This document shows positions 8,799-17,093 of a DNA stretch of 64,000 nucleotides, in pieces (position 1 is the stretch's first letter; the number at the start of each line of letters is the position of its first letter). The translations under genes were made by a program, and so were the position numbers. The notes below the pieces were generated by a model. It was not told the origin of the DNA. It did not search any database and saw only the letters and a list, made by a program, of their open reading frames with translations. The stretch is from Paenibacillus silvisoli. Its GTDB lineage: Bacteria > Bacillota > Bacilli > Paenibacillales > Paenibacillaceae. The DNA is taken from positions 4,570,001-4,634,000 of the forward strand of contig NZ_CP133017.1 of the NCBI RefSeq assembly GCF_030866765.1, in the 5' to 3' direction.

Positions 8799-9812
8799 CT
8801 AAAGCTTGATTTTTTGTCCGGTTTTCGCGCTTTCCACGGCGCCGAACACCATCGCGACGCTCTTAATGTTGTCGCGGCAGTCGGTTTCGGCCGGACGGTT
8901 CTCTTCCAGTGCCGAGAACATTTCATCCAAGCAGCCAAAATGGCCTTCGCGTCCGTCCCATTCCTGTTTGCCTTCGATGCGCTTCATCGAACGGGTAAAC
9001 GACTCCGGCTGCGTGCGGTCGACGTATTCGCCATAAGGCATCGAGGATCCGCTCCAAACCGCTCCGCCTTCGCTGCCCGTCGCGCGCCAATTGGACTCCC
9101 ACGACGTATTGAGACCGTCCGCGCACCACGAGCCGTTATAGCTGAATACCGAGCCGTCGCTCATCTCGAAAATGCAAATAGCCGATGCATTCCCTTTGTA
9201 CCACGAGCCCGGCGGGTTATATTCGTGGCAGTAAACCGATACCGGATCGGCCTTCGTAAGGAATCGTGCCTGATCGAACGTATGGATCGCCATATCGACG
9301 ATCAGCGGATTGTCCATCAGATCGCGGAAGCCGCCGAAATGCGGCCCAAGGAAAAATTCCGCGTGCAAGGAGCCGAGCGTACCGATCGCGCCCGCGTGCA
9401 GCAGATCGCGGTACGAGCGGATTTGCTTGTTGTAGCGGCGGTTCTGCATGACGGCATAGCTGCGGCCCGTCTCCTTGCTGAGCGCCACGATTTCCTCGGC
9501 ATCCGCGTACGATTCCGCCATCGGCTTCTCGCCGAGCACGTTGCAGCCCGCGCGCATCGCGGTCGTTACAATGTGCTTGTGGCTTGCCGGGATGGTGACG
9601 TCGAACACGAGATTGGCTTGGGTCTCTTCGAGTGCCGCCGCCAGGTCCGTAAATGTCGGCACTTGCAGGCTGCGTTTCGCGGCCTGCGCCTTCGCGGTTT
9701 CCTCGTAAATATCGACGAGTCCTACGATCTCGGCGTTCGCGCGCTCGGCGGCGTAATCCAGCCACGTGTTGGACATGCCTCCGCAGCCCGCGACGACAAT
9801 GCGATGCTTCAT
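8799..9812 (-). CDS. Gfo/Idh/MocA family NAD(P)-dependent oxidoreductase
   Basis: This 337-residue protein has an N-terminal Rossmann fold starting 'MKHRIVVAGCGGMSNTW' and the family hallmark E95-K96-P97 in 'LGEKPMAES'. The C-terminal half follows the usual alpha/beta substrate domain, with 'DMAIHTFDQARFL' carrying a conserved His. These enzymes oxidise or reduce sugars, inositols or amino sugars using NAD(P). It lies 17 bases downstream of a TIM-barrel isomerase gene, so the two probably act in one sugar or cyclitol pathway. The AraC regulator divergent from the pair (10904) is the likely control protein. The substrate is unknown. Confidence 0.88.
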   Translation of the reverse strand: MKHRIVVAGCGGMSNTWLDYAAERANAEIVGLVDIYEETAKAQAAKRSLQVPTFTDLAAALEETQANLVFDVTIPASHKHIVTTAMRAGCNVLGEKPMAESYADAEEIVALSKETGRSYAVMQNRRYNKQIRSYRDLLHAGAIGTLGSLHAEFFLGPHFGGFRDLMDNPLIVDMAIHTFDQARFLTKADPVSVYCHEYNPPGSWYKGNASAICIFEMSDGSVFSYNGSWCADGLNTSWESNWRATGSEGGAVWSGSSMPYGEYVDRTQPESFTRSMKRIEGKQEWDGREGHFGCLDEMFSALEENRPAETDCRDNIKSVAMVFGAVESAKTGQKIKL

Positions 9813-9829
9813 AGATATTCGCGCTCCTT

Positions 9830-10711
9830 CTATACCGGATTTGGAATATAATCGCCGCCGCGGCAGCGTTTCAAGTAATTGAGGCCATGCACTTGGCCCG
9901 TCATTTCAAGCTCGTCCTTATAGACCGGATCGTGCCAGCCCTCAATGTCGATGGTGCCCTTGTATCCAGCCTGACGCAGAATCGAGATGATGTCCGTCCA
10001 GTTGGAATCGCCGAAGCCCGGCGTGCGGTGCCAGACGAATTGGCGCGGTCCGTGAATGCCGTATTCTTTGACGATATCCCATGCAATGGTGGCGTCTTTG
10101 CCGTGCACGTTGAAAATTTTGCTTGTCCATTTGCGGAGCTGCGGGATCGGGTCGATCAGGCTGACCATCTGATGGCATGGTTCCCACTGCAGGCCGATAT
10201 TATCGGCTTGAACCGCGTTGAACATCATTTCCCATGCGGTCGGGTTATGCGCGATATTCCAATCGCCGTTCTTCCATGTGCCGCCCATATCGCAATTCTC
10301 GAACGCGATTCTTACGCCGCGGGCTTCGGCCCGTTTCGTCAGCTCGCCGAAAACTTCGCCGAATCTAGCCATTGAATCGTCGATGCTGCCCGGCATGCGG
10401 CCGGTGAAGCCCGTCACGAGATCGGTGCCGAACGCGTCGGCGGCATCGATGAGCCGCTCCCAGCTGGCGAGCGTGTCCTCGTTATTGCCGGCCCCGGTCA
10501 GCGGGTTGCCGAATATACCAAGCGTGGAGATGACGATATCATGCCCGGCAAGCTTCTCGCGCACCTGCTTGGCGAGCTCCGATAGATCCGTGCCTTGCGT
10601 CGTTTGCCAAAACGTCAATCCGAACGATTCGAAGCCGTGCGGTATGATTTGCGGTATGACCGATGCCGCCGTGCCGCCGTTCACTAGCGTGCCGATGCGA
10701 ATGTTATTCAT
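9830..10711 (-). CDS. Sugar phosphate isomerase/epimerase-like TIM-barrel protein
   Basis: This 293-residue protein fits the xylose-isomerase-like TIM-barrel family (AP endonuclease 2 superfamily). Typical stretches are 'GVRIAFENCDMGGTW' with a metal-binding Glu, 'IGLQWEPCHQMVSLIDPI' with an Asp/His pair, 'IFNVHGKDATIAWD', and 'GTIDIEGWHDPVY' near the C terminus. Members isomerise or epimerise keto sugars or inosose derivatives with a divalent metal. The start has GGGAG about seven bases upstream. It is the first gene of a pair with the Gfo/Idh oxidoreductase and is divergent from an AraC regulator. The exact reaction cannot be assigned. Confidence 0.85.
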   Translation of the reverse strand: MNNIRIGTLVNGGTAASVIPQIIPHGFESFGLTFWQTTQGTDLSELAKQVREKLAGHDIVISTLGIFGNPLTGAGNNEDTLASWERLIDAADAFGTDLVTGFTGRMPGSIDDSMARFGEVFGELTKRAEARGVRIAFENCDMGGTWKNGDWNIAHNPTAWEMMFNAVQADNIGLQWEPCHQMVSLIDPIPQLRKWTSKIFNVHGKDATIAWDIVKEYGIHGPRQFVWHRTPGFGDSNWTDIISILRQAGYKGTIDIEGWHDPVYKDELEMTGQVHGLNYLKRCRGGDYIPNPV

Positions 10712-10903
10712 TGCTCGTCTCCCTTTTTATGCCAGCTTGTTTGCTCAGACCTATCGTACCGGAAGAACGCGGCGGCGGCTAGAAACGAAATTGCGAACTA
10801 TTCGTACGATCTTCCGATTTTTTGACGCATTAAAACGATTTCATTTGAGCGGTGACGTTCATATGACGTAAAATCGTATGTATGAAGGGAGGAGCTGGCC
10901 CGC
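10712..10903. promoter_or_regulatory. Divergent promoter region between the isomerase gene and the AraC gene
   Basis: This 192-base gap must hold promoters for both directions and probably the AraC binding sites. I see no convincing -35/-10 pair; a partly symmetric ACGTTCATATGACGT stretch lies near 10856-10870. Confidence 0.4.
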
Positions 10904-11755
10904 ATGACCGTCAGTCCGCTGAAAGAGAAGACGTTTATCCCCGATCTGACGTTTCCGATCAATGTGTTTTTCACGAAGGGCATCTATTTGCACTGGCATG
11001 ACCATATGGAGTGGATTTACGTGAAGGATGGGCGCGGGAAGGTGCAGGTCGACGCGTCGTTTCTGCACTTGAACAAGGGCGAGCTGGCTTTCGTCAATAC
11101 GAAGCAGCTGCATGGGGCGGTGCCGCTTGAACCGGGGACCGAGTTCATCAGCATCGTGTTTCATGAAGCGCTGGTGCGCGGGAGCGGGCTGGACATTACG
11201 GAGCATCATTATTTCTTGCCTTACTTGCAGCAGCAGATGCGTTGGCCGAGCTCCATGCGGCTGTCCGATCCGTTCATCGAGGAGATGAATTTCTCGTTCG
11301 CCCGGCTGGTCGAGGAGTTTCAAAGCAAGCGCCCGGGCTACGAGCTGCTCGTGAAGGCCGAGCTGCTGCGTATATTCGGCCTCTATTTCCGGTATGCCGA
11401 GCAATGCAATGCAGGAGCGCCGCTGCGGCCGCAAAAGCCGCATGATCTGTCGGAGCTGCTTCAGACGCTGCGCGAGCGCTACCGGGAGACGATTACCGTG
11501 AGCGAGGCGGCGCGCATGGTCAGCTTGAGCCCGAACCATTTCTGCAAAATCTTCAAGCAGGTCACGGGCAAAACGCTGATCGAATACATCCAGCTGCTCC
11601 GCATCCAGGAAGCCGAGCGCCTGCTGCTCGAAACCGACTACCCCGTAGCCGAAATCGCCGAACGCGCGGGCTTCTCCAACATGACCTATTTCGGCCGCGT
11701 GTTCAAGAAGGTGCGCAGCATGGCGCCTTCGGCGGTGCGCAAGGAGAAGGTATAG
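10904..11755 (+). CDS. AraC family transcriptional regulator (cupin sensor type)
   Basis: This 283-residue regulator has an N-terminal cupin-like sugar-sensing domain (residues about 20-150, with 'LHWHDHMEWIYVKDGRGKVQVD') and a C-terminal AraC double HTH (about 185-280). The two helices read 'ITVSEAARMVSLSPNHFCKIFK' and 'VAEIAERAGFSNMTYFGRVFK'. The ribosome binding site GGGAGGAG is about ten bases upstream. It is divergent from the isomerase/oxidoreductase pair across a 192-base gap and so probably activates those genes. Downstream there is no strong terminator, only a hairpin repeat block. Confidence 0.92.
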   Translation: MTVSPLKEKTFIPDLTFPINVFFTKGIYLHWHDHMEWIYVKDGRGKVQVDASFLHLNKGELAFVNTKQLHGAVPLEPGTEFISIVFHEALVRGSGLDITEHHYFLPYLQQQMRWPSSMRLSDPFIEEMNFSFARLVEEFQSKRPGYELLVKAELLRIFGLYFRYAEQCNAGAPLRPQKPHDLSELLQTLRERYRETITVSEAARMVSLSPNHFCKIFKQVTGKTLIEYIQLLRIQEAERLLLETDYPVAEIAERAGFSNMTYFGRVFKKVRSMAPSAVRKEKV

Positions 11756-11814
11756 GGGCGGTTCGCACGCGAGGTTGGCGAAATGCCGCTGCGCTGAGGT
11801 AGAGTTGGCAGCGG

Positions 11815-12000
11815 TGAGAGCACGTTTTCGTGCTCTCAGATCCCCATTTGCCGGTTATAGCCGTTGAGTGCACGTTTTCGTGCTCTCAGCTACCGTCTGC
11901 ATAACTTTTCTAGTTTGTATGGCGTCGAGAGTGCGTTTTCGTGCTCTTGACGCCCCATTTGCTGGCTTTCGGCCATGAGAGCACATTTTCGTGCATTCGT
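11815..12000. repeat. Four hairpin repeats, GAGAGCAC-GTTTTC-GTGCTCTC type
   Basis: A perfect hairpin at 11815-11838 (8-bp stem, loop GTTTTC) recurs in slightly diverged form at 11864-11888, 11926-11949 and 11976-12000. The loop centres are 50, 61 and 50 bases apart. The units lie between the 3' ends of convergent genes. The stem bases vary in partly compensating ways while the TTTTC loop is kept. Confidence 0.85.
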
Positions 12001-12078
12001 CTCTTCTTCGAATATCCCCCCGATACTGAGAGTCGGTTTTTCCTACGCTTGCTTTTTAATAACCCCACCCAATACAAA

Positions 12079-12131
12079 ACCCGCCCCAAACGGCCCAGCC
12101 ACATCCAGTGGCTCGAACCGCCGAGGCGGGT
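12079..12131 (-). terminator. Possible terminator after the aldose-epimerase-like gene
   Basis: On the minus strand ACCCGCC and GGCGGGT enclose an inner hairpin (AGCCAC/GTGGCT) and are followed by TTTT. The large loop makes this less certain. Confidence 0.45.
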
Positions 12132-12145
12132 CCAGCATCCGCTAA

Positions 12146-13147
12146 CTAGCGGCGCACGTACAGACGTCCCGTTTCTTCCCAAATCTCGCCCGGCGCGAGG
12201 CTGAACAAGCCGATTTCATCGGCAGGCCGGTCGATATTCGGCGCGTTGACGAGGTTGATTTGCGGCTCCGGACAGAAGAAGCCTTCCGTGGCGCCGTTAT
12301 TCCAGATCATCCATTGCTTATAGGACGTTCCTACATCGTACACGAGCGTGATGCCATTTTTCGTATCCGTCAGCTCCATGCGGTTGCGGCCGTTCTGCGC
12401 CACTGCCGTGTAGTGGTTGTCCAACGATTCGAAGAACGGGTACACGCCTTCGCCTTTCATCAGCTCTTCGTTCGCTGTCAGCGGCTGGTAGCCGCCGGTC
12501 GGCAGCATCCGTTCGCTCATTTCCCACCTGTCGCCGATCGTGAGCTTCAACCGGTAATCTTGAGCCGATGCGCCCGGTACGAACGGAGCATTCACCGACG
12601 TATGGAACGCGAACAGGCACGGCATGACGTCGTCGCCGTCGTTGCGCACGAGCACATGCTGGTGCAAGCCGTCCGCGCTGATCGCATAACGGAGCTTGAT
12701 CGTAAATTTATGCGGCAAGTACGCGTACACGGCGCTCTGCTCGTCCACGCGAAGCGAAACGATCACATAGCTCTCGCTCGCCGTCGTGCCGAACTCGTCC
12801 ACCTCCCATGTTTCGCTATGCACGAAGCCGTGCAGATGGTTGCCGGTAGCAGGTTCGTTGACCGGGAATTGATACGTGCGCCCATTCCACGGGAACTTGC
12901 CGTCCTCGAAGCGATTCGGAGGAACCAGAACCGGTATGCCGTGGATGAACGGTCTCGCCTTGAACGATTCCATCTCTTCCATCGTCGGCTCATGGAGATA
13001 AGCGATGCCGCTTTCCACATCGCGAAACGCGATCAAATTCCCGCCAACCTCCGGCAGCAGCGCGGCCTCGTAACGGCCGAACCGCAGCCATACGGCCGGC
13101 TCCCCTTGATATGTACCTTGAAAAGCTTGATTCTCGCTCATCGTCAT
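12146..13147 (-). CDS. Aldose 1-epimerase-like protein (GalM superfamily)
   Basis: This 333-residue protein fits the galactose-mutarotase-like beta-sandwich family: 'LLPEVGGNLIAFRDVESG' near the N terminus, 'NHLHGFVHSETWEV' with the catalytic-type His, 'FAFHTSVNAPF', and a late 'FFCPEPQINLVNAPN' where the catalytic Glu is expected. Mutarotases interconvert sugar anomers; GalM-like proteins also act on sugar phosphates or modified sugars. Two nearby ATGs are possible, 13147 and 13141; AGGAGGT lies 5 or 11 bases upstream of them. The gene is separated from the upstream esterase by a terminator and a hairpin array that would be in its 5' leader. Confidence 0.85.
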   Translation of the reverse strand: MTMSENQAFQGTYQGEPAVWLRFGRYEAALLPEVGGNLIAFRDVESGIAYLHEPTMEEMESFKARPFIHGIPVLVPPNRFEDGKFPWNGRTYQFPVNEPATGNHLHGFVHSETWEVDEFGTTASESYVIVSLRVDEQSAVYAYLPHKFTIKLRYAISADGLHQHVLVRNDGDDVMPCLFAFHTSVNAPFVPGASAQDYRLKLTIGDRWEMSERMLPTGGYQPLTANEELMKGEGVYPFFESLDNHYTAVAQNGRNRMELTDTKNGITLVYDVGTSYKQWMIWNNGATEGFFCPEPQINLVNAPNIDRPADEIGLFSLAPGEIWEETGRLYVRR

Positions 13148-13159
13148 TTCTACCTCCTG

Positions 13160-13400
13160 TAATAGGGAGTTTGACGGAGTCAAACTCTCACCGCTAATGG
13201 TAATAGGGAGTTTGACGGAGTCAAACTCTCACCGCTAATGGTAATAGGGAGTTTGACGGAGTCAAACTCTCACCGCTAATGGTAATAGGGAGTTTGACGG
13301 AGTCAAACTCTCACCGCTAATGGTAATAGGGAGTTTGACGGAGTCAAACTCTCACCGCTAATGGTAATAGGGAGTTTGACGGAGTCAAACTCTCACCGCT
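13160..13400. repeat. Six 41-bp direct repeats, each a perfect hairpin
   Basis: The 41-base unit starts at 13160, 13201, 13242, 13283, 13324 and 13365 (the last is cut short at 13400). All copies look identical. Each holds GAGTTTGAC-GGA-GTCAAACTC, a perfect 9-bp stem with a three-base loop. The block starts three bases from the ribosome binding site of the epimerase gene and lies downstream of the terminator at 13475-13512 on the minus strand. If the promoter lies in between, the hairpins are in the mRNA leader. Confidence 0.95.
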
Positions 13401-13474
13401 TTAGCATCGTGGATCGCGCTTGATTACTCCCCTAGATTACCATAGCTCTTACGGGTTAATCACCTGCATCCGGC

Positions 13475-13512
13475 AAAAAAATTCCTCTCCCGCCAAGCAA
13501 GCGGAAGAGGAA
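13475..13512 (-). terminator. Intrinsic terminator after the esterase gene
   Basis: On the minus strand TTCCTCTTCCGC pairs with the imperfect partner GCGGGAGAGGAA, followed by seven T. Confidence 0.88.
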
Positions 13513-13529
13513 CCTAGCCAGCCTTAATT

Positions 13530-14333
13530 TTAAAAGCCGTTCCGTTTCAGCCACAGGCCGCAAACCGTCGTCCAGTTGCCGACATGCGGGTCGTCCGATG
13601 CCAGTCCCATGCCGTGCGGACCCTGCTCATACACGTGCAGGTCGAACGGCACGCCTGCACGGCGCAGCGCCATCGCGAACAGCAGGCTGTTCTCAACCGG
13701 CACCGGAGCGTCGTCCGACGTGTGCCATAGAAAGGCCGGCGGCGTATCCGGCGTGACCTGCAGCTCATTGCAGAGCAGTTGAACCAGTTCAGCGTCCGGC
13801 TCTTCGCCGAGCAAATTAATGCGCGAGCCTTCATGCATGTAAGGCGCCTGCAGCGAAATGACCGGATAGCACAGAATGAGCAAATCCGGCCGGCTCGACA
13901 TGCGCTCGATCGGATCTTCCGCCTCCGGATTGCCGGCATCGTAATGCGTCCCGGCCGTGGACACGAGGTGTCCGCCGGCGGAGAAGCCGAGAATGCCGAT
14001 CCGTCCGGCGTCGATGCCGTATTCCCCGGCATTCAGCCTCACGTAGCGGATTGCGCGCTGCGCGTCCAGCAGCGGGCTCGGATACTTGTAAGGCGCGACC
14101 CGGTAGCGCAGCACGAAGGCCGAAATGCCGAGGCTGTTCAGCCAAAGCGCGATCGGCTCCCCTTCGTGATCCGCGCGCATCCCGTAGCCGCCGCCCGGGC
14201 AAACGATGACGGCGCTCTTGCTGCCCACAACGATGTAAGGCGTTATGGCAGGGCGATCTTCGTCGGAAGTCCCCACGGCAAGCGGGGCTCCTTCCGGCCA
14301 AAGCTCGATTAGCGCGTGCGAAGATCCAGCCAT
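13530..14333 (-). CDS. Alpha/beta hydrolase, carbohydrate esterase/lipase-like
   Basis: This 267-residue protein has the oxyanion-hole stretch 'VIVCPGGGYGMRADHEGEP', the nucleophile elbow 'GILGFSAGGHL', an acid around 'HTSDDAPVPVENS', and the final catalytic His in 'EQGPHGMGL'. This pattern matches the BD-FAE/Aes-like family of acetyl-xylan or acetyl esterases. It probably removes acetyl groups from sugar polymers or oligomers. The ATG at 14333 has AGGAGG seven bases upstream and overlaps the end of the aldo/keto reductase gene by 25 bases, so the two are co-transcribed. There is no signal peptide, so it should act in the cytoplasm on imported substrates. Confidence 0.88.
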   Translation of the reverse strand: MAGSSHALIELWPEGAPLAVGTSDEDRPAITPYIVVGSKSAVIVCPGGGYGMRADHEGEPIALWLNSLGISAFVLRYRVAPYKYPSPLLDAQRAIRYVRLNAGEYGIDAGRIGILGFSAGGHLVSTAGTHYDAGNPEAEDPIERMSSRPDLLILCYPVISLQAPYMHEGSRINLLGEEPDAELVQLLCNELQVTPDTPPAFLWHTSDDAPVPVENSLLFAMALRRAGVPFDLHVYEQGPHGMGLASDDPHVGNWTTVCGLWLKRNGF

Positions 14334-15241
14334 TTGATTTCCTCCTGCGTCAGTTCGATCGTCGTCGCTTCCAGGCACGACTTCATCTCCGCCTCGTTGC
14401 GCGGTCCGATGATCGCCGCCGTTTGGAACGATTGATTCAGCACGTAAGCAAGCGCGATTTGGATCGTCGAGAAGCCCTTCTCTTTGCCAAGCTGCTCCGC
14501 GCGACGGTAACGCTCCCAGTTGTCGTCATTGTAGAATACGCGAACCAAATCCGCATCCGAGCGATCCTCCGGCGTAAAGCGGCCCGTAAAGAAGCCGCGC
14601 GCCTGCGAGGACCAGGACAGCAGCGGAAGCTCCGTACGCTCGTGCCAGCCGAGAATCTCTTCGTCCACGCTGATGCAGTCGAACCAGTACGGCTCCTGCG
14701 CTTTGGCCAAGCTCAGGTTCGGGCTGCTGAACTCGAAGCCGCGAAGGCCGTGCTTCGCCGCATACTCGTTCGCTTCCTGGAGACGGGCCGTCGTCCAGTT
14801 GGAGCCGCCGAACGTGCGGATGCGTCCCGCTTCAATGTGTTCGTTCAAAATTTCAACGATTTCGCCGACCGGCACGTTCACGTCGTCCCGATGCAACGCG
14901 TAGACATCGATGTAATCGGTGCGCAGACGCTCAAGGCTGATCATCATCTGGTTATAGATCGACTCCCGGTTCACTTGCGGACCTTCATGGTTCGGATGGC
15001 CGCCTTTAGTCCAAACGTTAATGGCATCGCGGTTTTTGCGGTCTTCCATCCACATGCCGATCGCTTCTTCGCTCTTGCCGCCGCAGTAGATGAACGCCGA
15101 ATCGATCGTATTGCCGCCGATTGCCGTAAACGCATCCAAATTCGTGCAAACGAGCTCGTAGCAGTCCGGGCTAAAATAGTCCGATCCCATGATAAGCTGA
15201 GAAATGCCCTGCTTAACGCCAGGCAACGTAATCTGTTTCAT
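14309..15241 (-). CDS. Aldo/keto reductase
   Basis: This 310-residue TIM-barrel oxidoreductase carries the family signatures: 'GGNTIDSAFIYCGGKSEEAIG' with the catalytic Asp/Tyr region, 'LERLRTDYIDVYALHRDD' with the conserved His, 'FGGSNWTTARLQEA', and the C-terminal NADPH phosphate-binding stretch 'AAIIGPRNEAEMKSCL'. It reduces aldehydes or ketones, including sugars, with NADPH. GGAGG lies about nine bases upstream. The next gene (an esterase) overlaps its 3' end. A Gfo/Idh oxidoreductase gene lies 45 bases upstream in the same direction, so the three are likely one operon for sugar processing. Confidence 0.9.
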   Translation of the reverse strand: MKQITLPGVKQGISQLIMGSDYFSPDCYELVCTNLDAFTAIGGNTIDSAFIYCGGKSEEAIGMWMEDRKNRDAINVWTKGGHPNHEGPQVNRESIYNQMMISLERLRTDYIDVYALHRDDVNVPVGEIVEILNEHIEAGRIRTFGGSNWTTARLQEANEYAAKHGLRGFEFSSPNLSLAKAQEPYWFDCISVDEEILGWHERTELPLLSWSSQARGFFTGRFTPEDRSDADLVRVFYNDDNWERYRRAEQLGKEKGFSTIQIALAYVLNQSFQTAAIIGPRNEAEMKSCLEATTIELTQEEIKWLDLRTR

Positions 15242-15300
15242 TGGCAGATAGCCTCCTAGTATGAAAAAATAAGTCCAATCGTTCTAGCGGTAAATTCCCG

Positions 15301-16287
15301 TTAAACGCTGACGCGAGTACGCGAATAGGCGGATTTCAAGCATGCGTCGATGGCTTTCATATTGGCCAACGCATCGGCTGGCGTAAACGCCGCTTCCTTC
15401 TCGCCCCATACGACGCGGGCGAACTCATCCGCCTGCAGCGCGTATTGGTTCAGGACAGGCTGCGTCACTTCGCGCTTGCCGCCCTTGGAATGAACGATGA
15501 AAGTCGGATTGCCGATATAAGCTTCCGGCACTTCGATGCGTCCGTCCGTGCCGATCACTTCCAGCGTATTGCGGAACGCTGCCCACATGCCGCAGTCGAA
15601 CGTCAGCGCTACGCTGTTCGGGAATTCCAAAATGCCGGATGCCATCATATCGACGTTGTCGTGCTCCGGCGAAATCAGAGCGTGCACCGTTGCCGCTTCA
15701 GGTTCCGCGCCAAGCAGCAATCTCGCCGCGCTGATCGGATAGCAGCCAACGTCATAGATCGAGCCGCCGCCCCAGTCTCTGCGGTAGCGGACGTTTTTGG
15801 AATCGCCCGCGTTATTGAACGTGAACGTGCCGTGAATGCCGCGCAGCTCGCCGATTTCGCCGGATGCGATAATATCGGCGATGTCCTTATAGCGCGGGTG
15901 CTGGCGGTACATGAACGCTTCCGCCAAATGGACGCCGCATTTCGCAGCCGTATCCGCCATCCGCTGAGCTTCCTCCGCATTCAGCGCGATCGGCTTCTCG
16001 CAGAGTACATGCTTGCCGGCTTCCATCGCGCGAATGGACCATTCCATATGCAAATGATTCGGCAGCGGAATATAGATCGCATCGATATCCGCGTCGTTCA
16101 AAATTTCTTCATAGCTTCCATAGGCTTTAGCAATGCCGAGCTTGGCAGCGGTTTCTTCCGCTTTCGCCAAATCGCGGCTTGCAATCGCTGTCACTTCTCC
16201 GGTTTCGGATTGCTTCGTGCCCGGAATAACGGAATGAACGGCGATTCCGGCACAGCCGATAACGCCCCAACGCAATTTACGTGTCAC
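15301..16287 (-). CDS. Gfo/Idh/MocA family oxidoreductase (dehydrogenase-like)
   Basis: The 328-residue protein starts 'VTRKLRWGVIGCAGIA' with a glycine-rich Rossmann motif, carries the 'LCEKPIALNAEEA' EKP signature, and has the 'EAFMYRQHPRY' and 'GGGSIYDVGCYPI' stretches typical of glucose-fructose-oxidoreductase-like and trans-1,2-dihydrobenzenediol-dehydrogenase-like members. I prefer the GTG at 16287, with AAAGGTGG eight bases upstream, over the GTG at 16299, which abuts that site. It heads a likely operon with the aldo/keto reductase and esterase genes. A 138-base gap separates it from the divergent DedA gene. Confidence 0.88.
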   Translation of the reverse strand: MTRKLRWGVIGCAGIAVHSVIPGTKQSETGEVTAIASRDLAKAEETAAKLGIAKAYGSYEEILNDADIDAIYIPLPNHLHMEWSIRAMEAGKHVLCEKPIALNAEEAQRMADTAAKCGVHLAEAFMYRQHPRYKDIADIIASGEIGELRGIHGTFTFNNAGDSKNVRYRRDWGGGSIYDVGCYPISAARLLLGAEPEAATVHALISPEHDNVDMMASGILEFPNSVALTFDCGMWAAFRNTLEVIGTDGRIEVPEAYIGNPTFIVHSKGGKREVTQPVLNQYALQADEFARVVWGEKEAAFTPADALANMKAIDACLKSAYSRTRVSV

Positions 16288-16425
16288 TGTGATAGCCACC
16301 TTTTTTTCGAAAAATTGGATTCGACCCTAGTATAGTCCATAATGAGAAGGGAAGAAATATAAAACAACTTCATTTTCATATAACAAAAGCGTCTTCAACC
16401 CGCGTATGAAAGTAGGTCTTGCAGC

Positions 16426-17031
16426 TTGGAATATCTATTGGAATTACTCATTTTCCGGTATGGCTATATCGGATTAACGATAGCTTTGGCGCTAGGAATC
16501 GTCGGCGTCCCCGTCCCCGATGAAGTTCTGTTGACTTATTCCGGCTATTTGGCCGGCAACGGAACGCTGCACCCGCTGCTCGTCGTGCTCTGCGCTTTTC
16601 TCGGATCAGCCTTCGGCATCACGGTCAGCTACTTCATCGGACTGCGTTTCGGCTATCCGTTTCTGCTCAAATACGGACCGAAGCTGCACCTCTCCCATGC
16701 CAGAATCGAACGCGCGCAAGGATGGATGAACCAATTCGGCAATTTGCTGCTCATTCTTGGCTTTTTCGTACCAGGCGTTCGCCATGTCACCGCTTATATG
16801 GCCGGGATGACGAGGCTGAAGTTCGGAACCTTTATGTTCTACGCTTATACGGGCGCGCTGTCCTGGAGCGTTCTTTTTATTTATATCGGCTTTATCCTCG
16901 GCGACCGCTGGCTGCAGGTCAAGCATTACGTTCATCATTACGGATTCTCGTTTCTGCTCTATGGCGGCATCGCCGCGCTCGCGTACTTCAGCCTGCGAAG
17001 ACTGATCGCCATGCGGAAAGTGAAAGCCTAG
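16426..17031 (+). CDS. DedA family membrane protein
   Basis: This 201-residue protein has four to five membrane segments and DedA signatures. These include 'GIVGVPVPDEVLLTYSGYLAG' near the N terminus, 'GSAFGITVSYFIGLRFG', and 'GFFVPGVRHVTAYMAGM' with the conserved arginine in the re-entrant region. DedA proteins are flippase-like membrane proteins that recycle lipid carriers or phospholipids and affect cell envelope and proton-motive-force homeostasis. The start is a TTG at 16426 with a modest GTAGGT nine or so bases upstream, so the exact start is less certain. It stands alone and ends at a terminator shared with the convergent NAT gene. Confidence 0.9.
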   Translation: MEYLLELLIFRYGYIGLTIALALGIVGVPVPDEVLLTYSGYLAGNGTLHPLLVVLCAFLGSAFGITVSYFIGLRFGYPFLLKYGPKLHLSHARIERAQGWMNQFGNLLLILGFFVPGVRHVTAYMAGMTRLKFGTFMFYAYTGALSWSVLFIYIGFILGDRWLQVKHYVHHYGFSFLLYGGIAALAYFSLRRLIAMRKVKA

Positions 17032-17035
17032 CACG

Positions 17036-17077
17036 GCAAAAAGGCCTCCGGCGATTCCGCTCGCCAGAGGCCTTTCT
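17036..17077. terminator. Bidirectional terminator between dedA-like and NAT genes
   Basis: AAAGGCCTC and GAGGCCTTT pair with an inner CGGCGA/TCGCC helix; A-rich and T-rich flanks lie on the two sides. Confidence 0.85.
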
Positions 17078-17093
17078 TCATTCTTTCATAACC

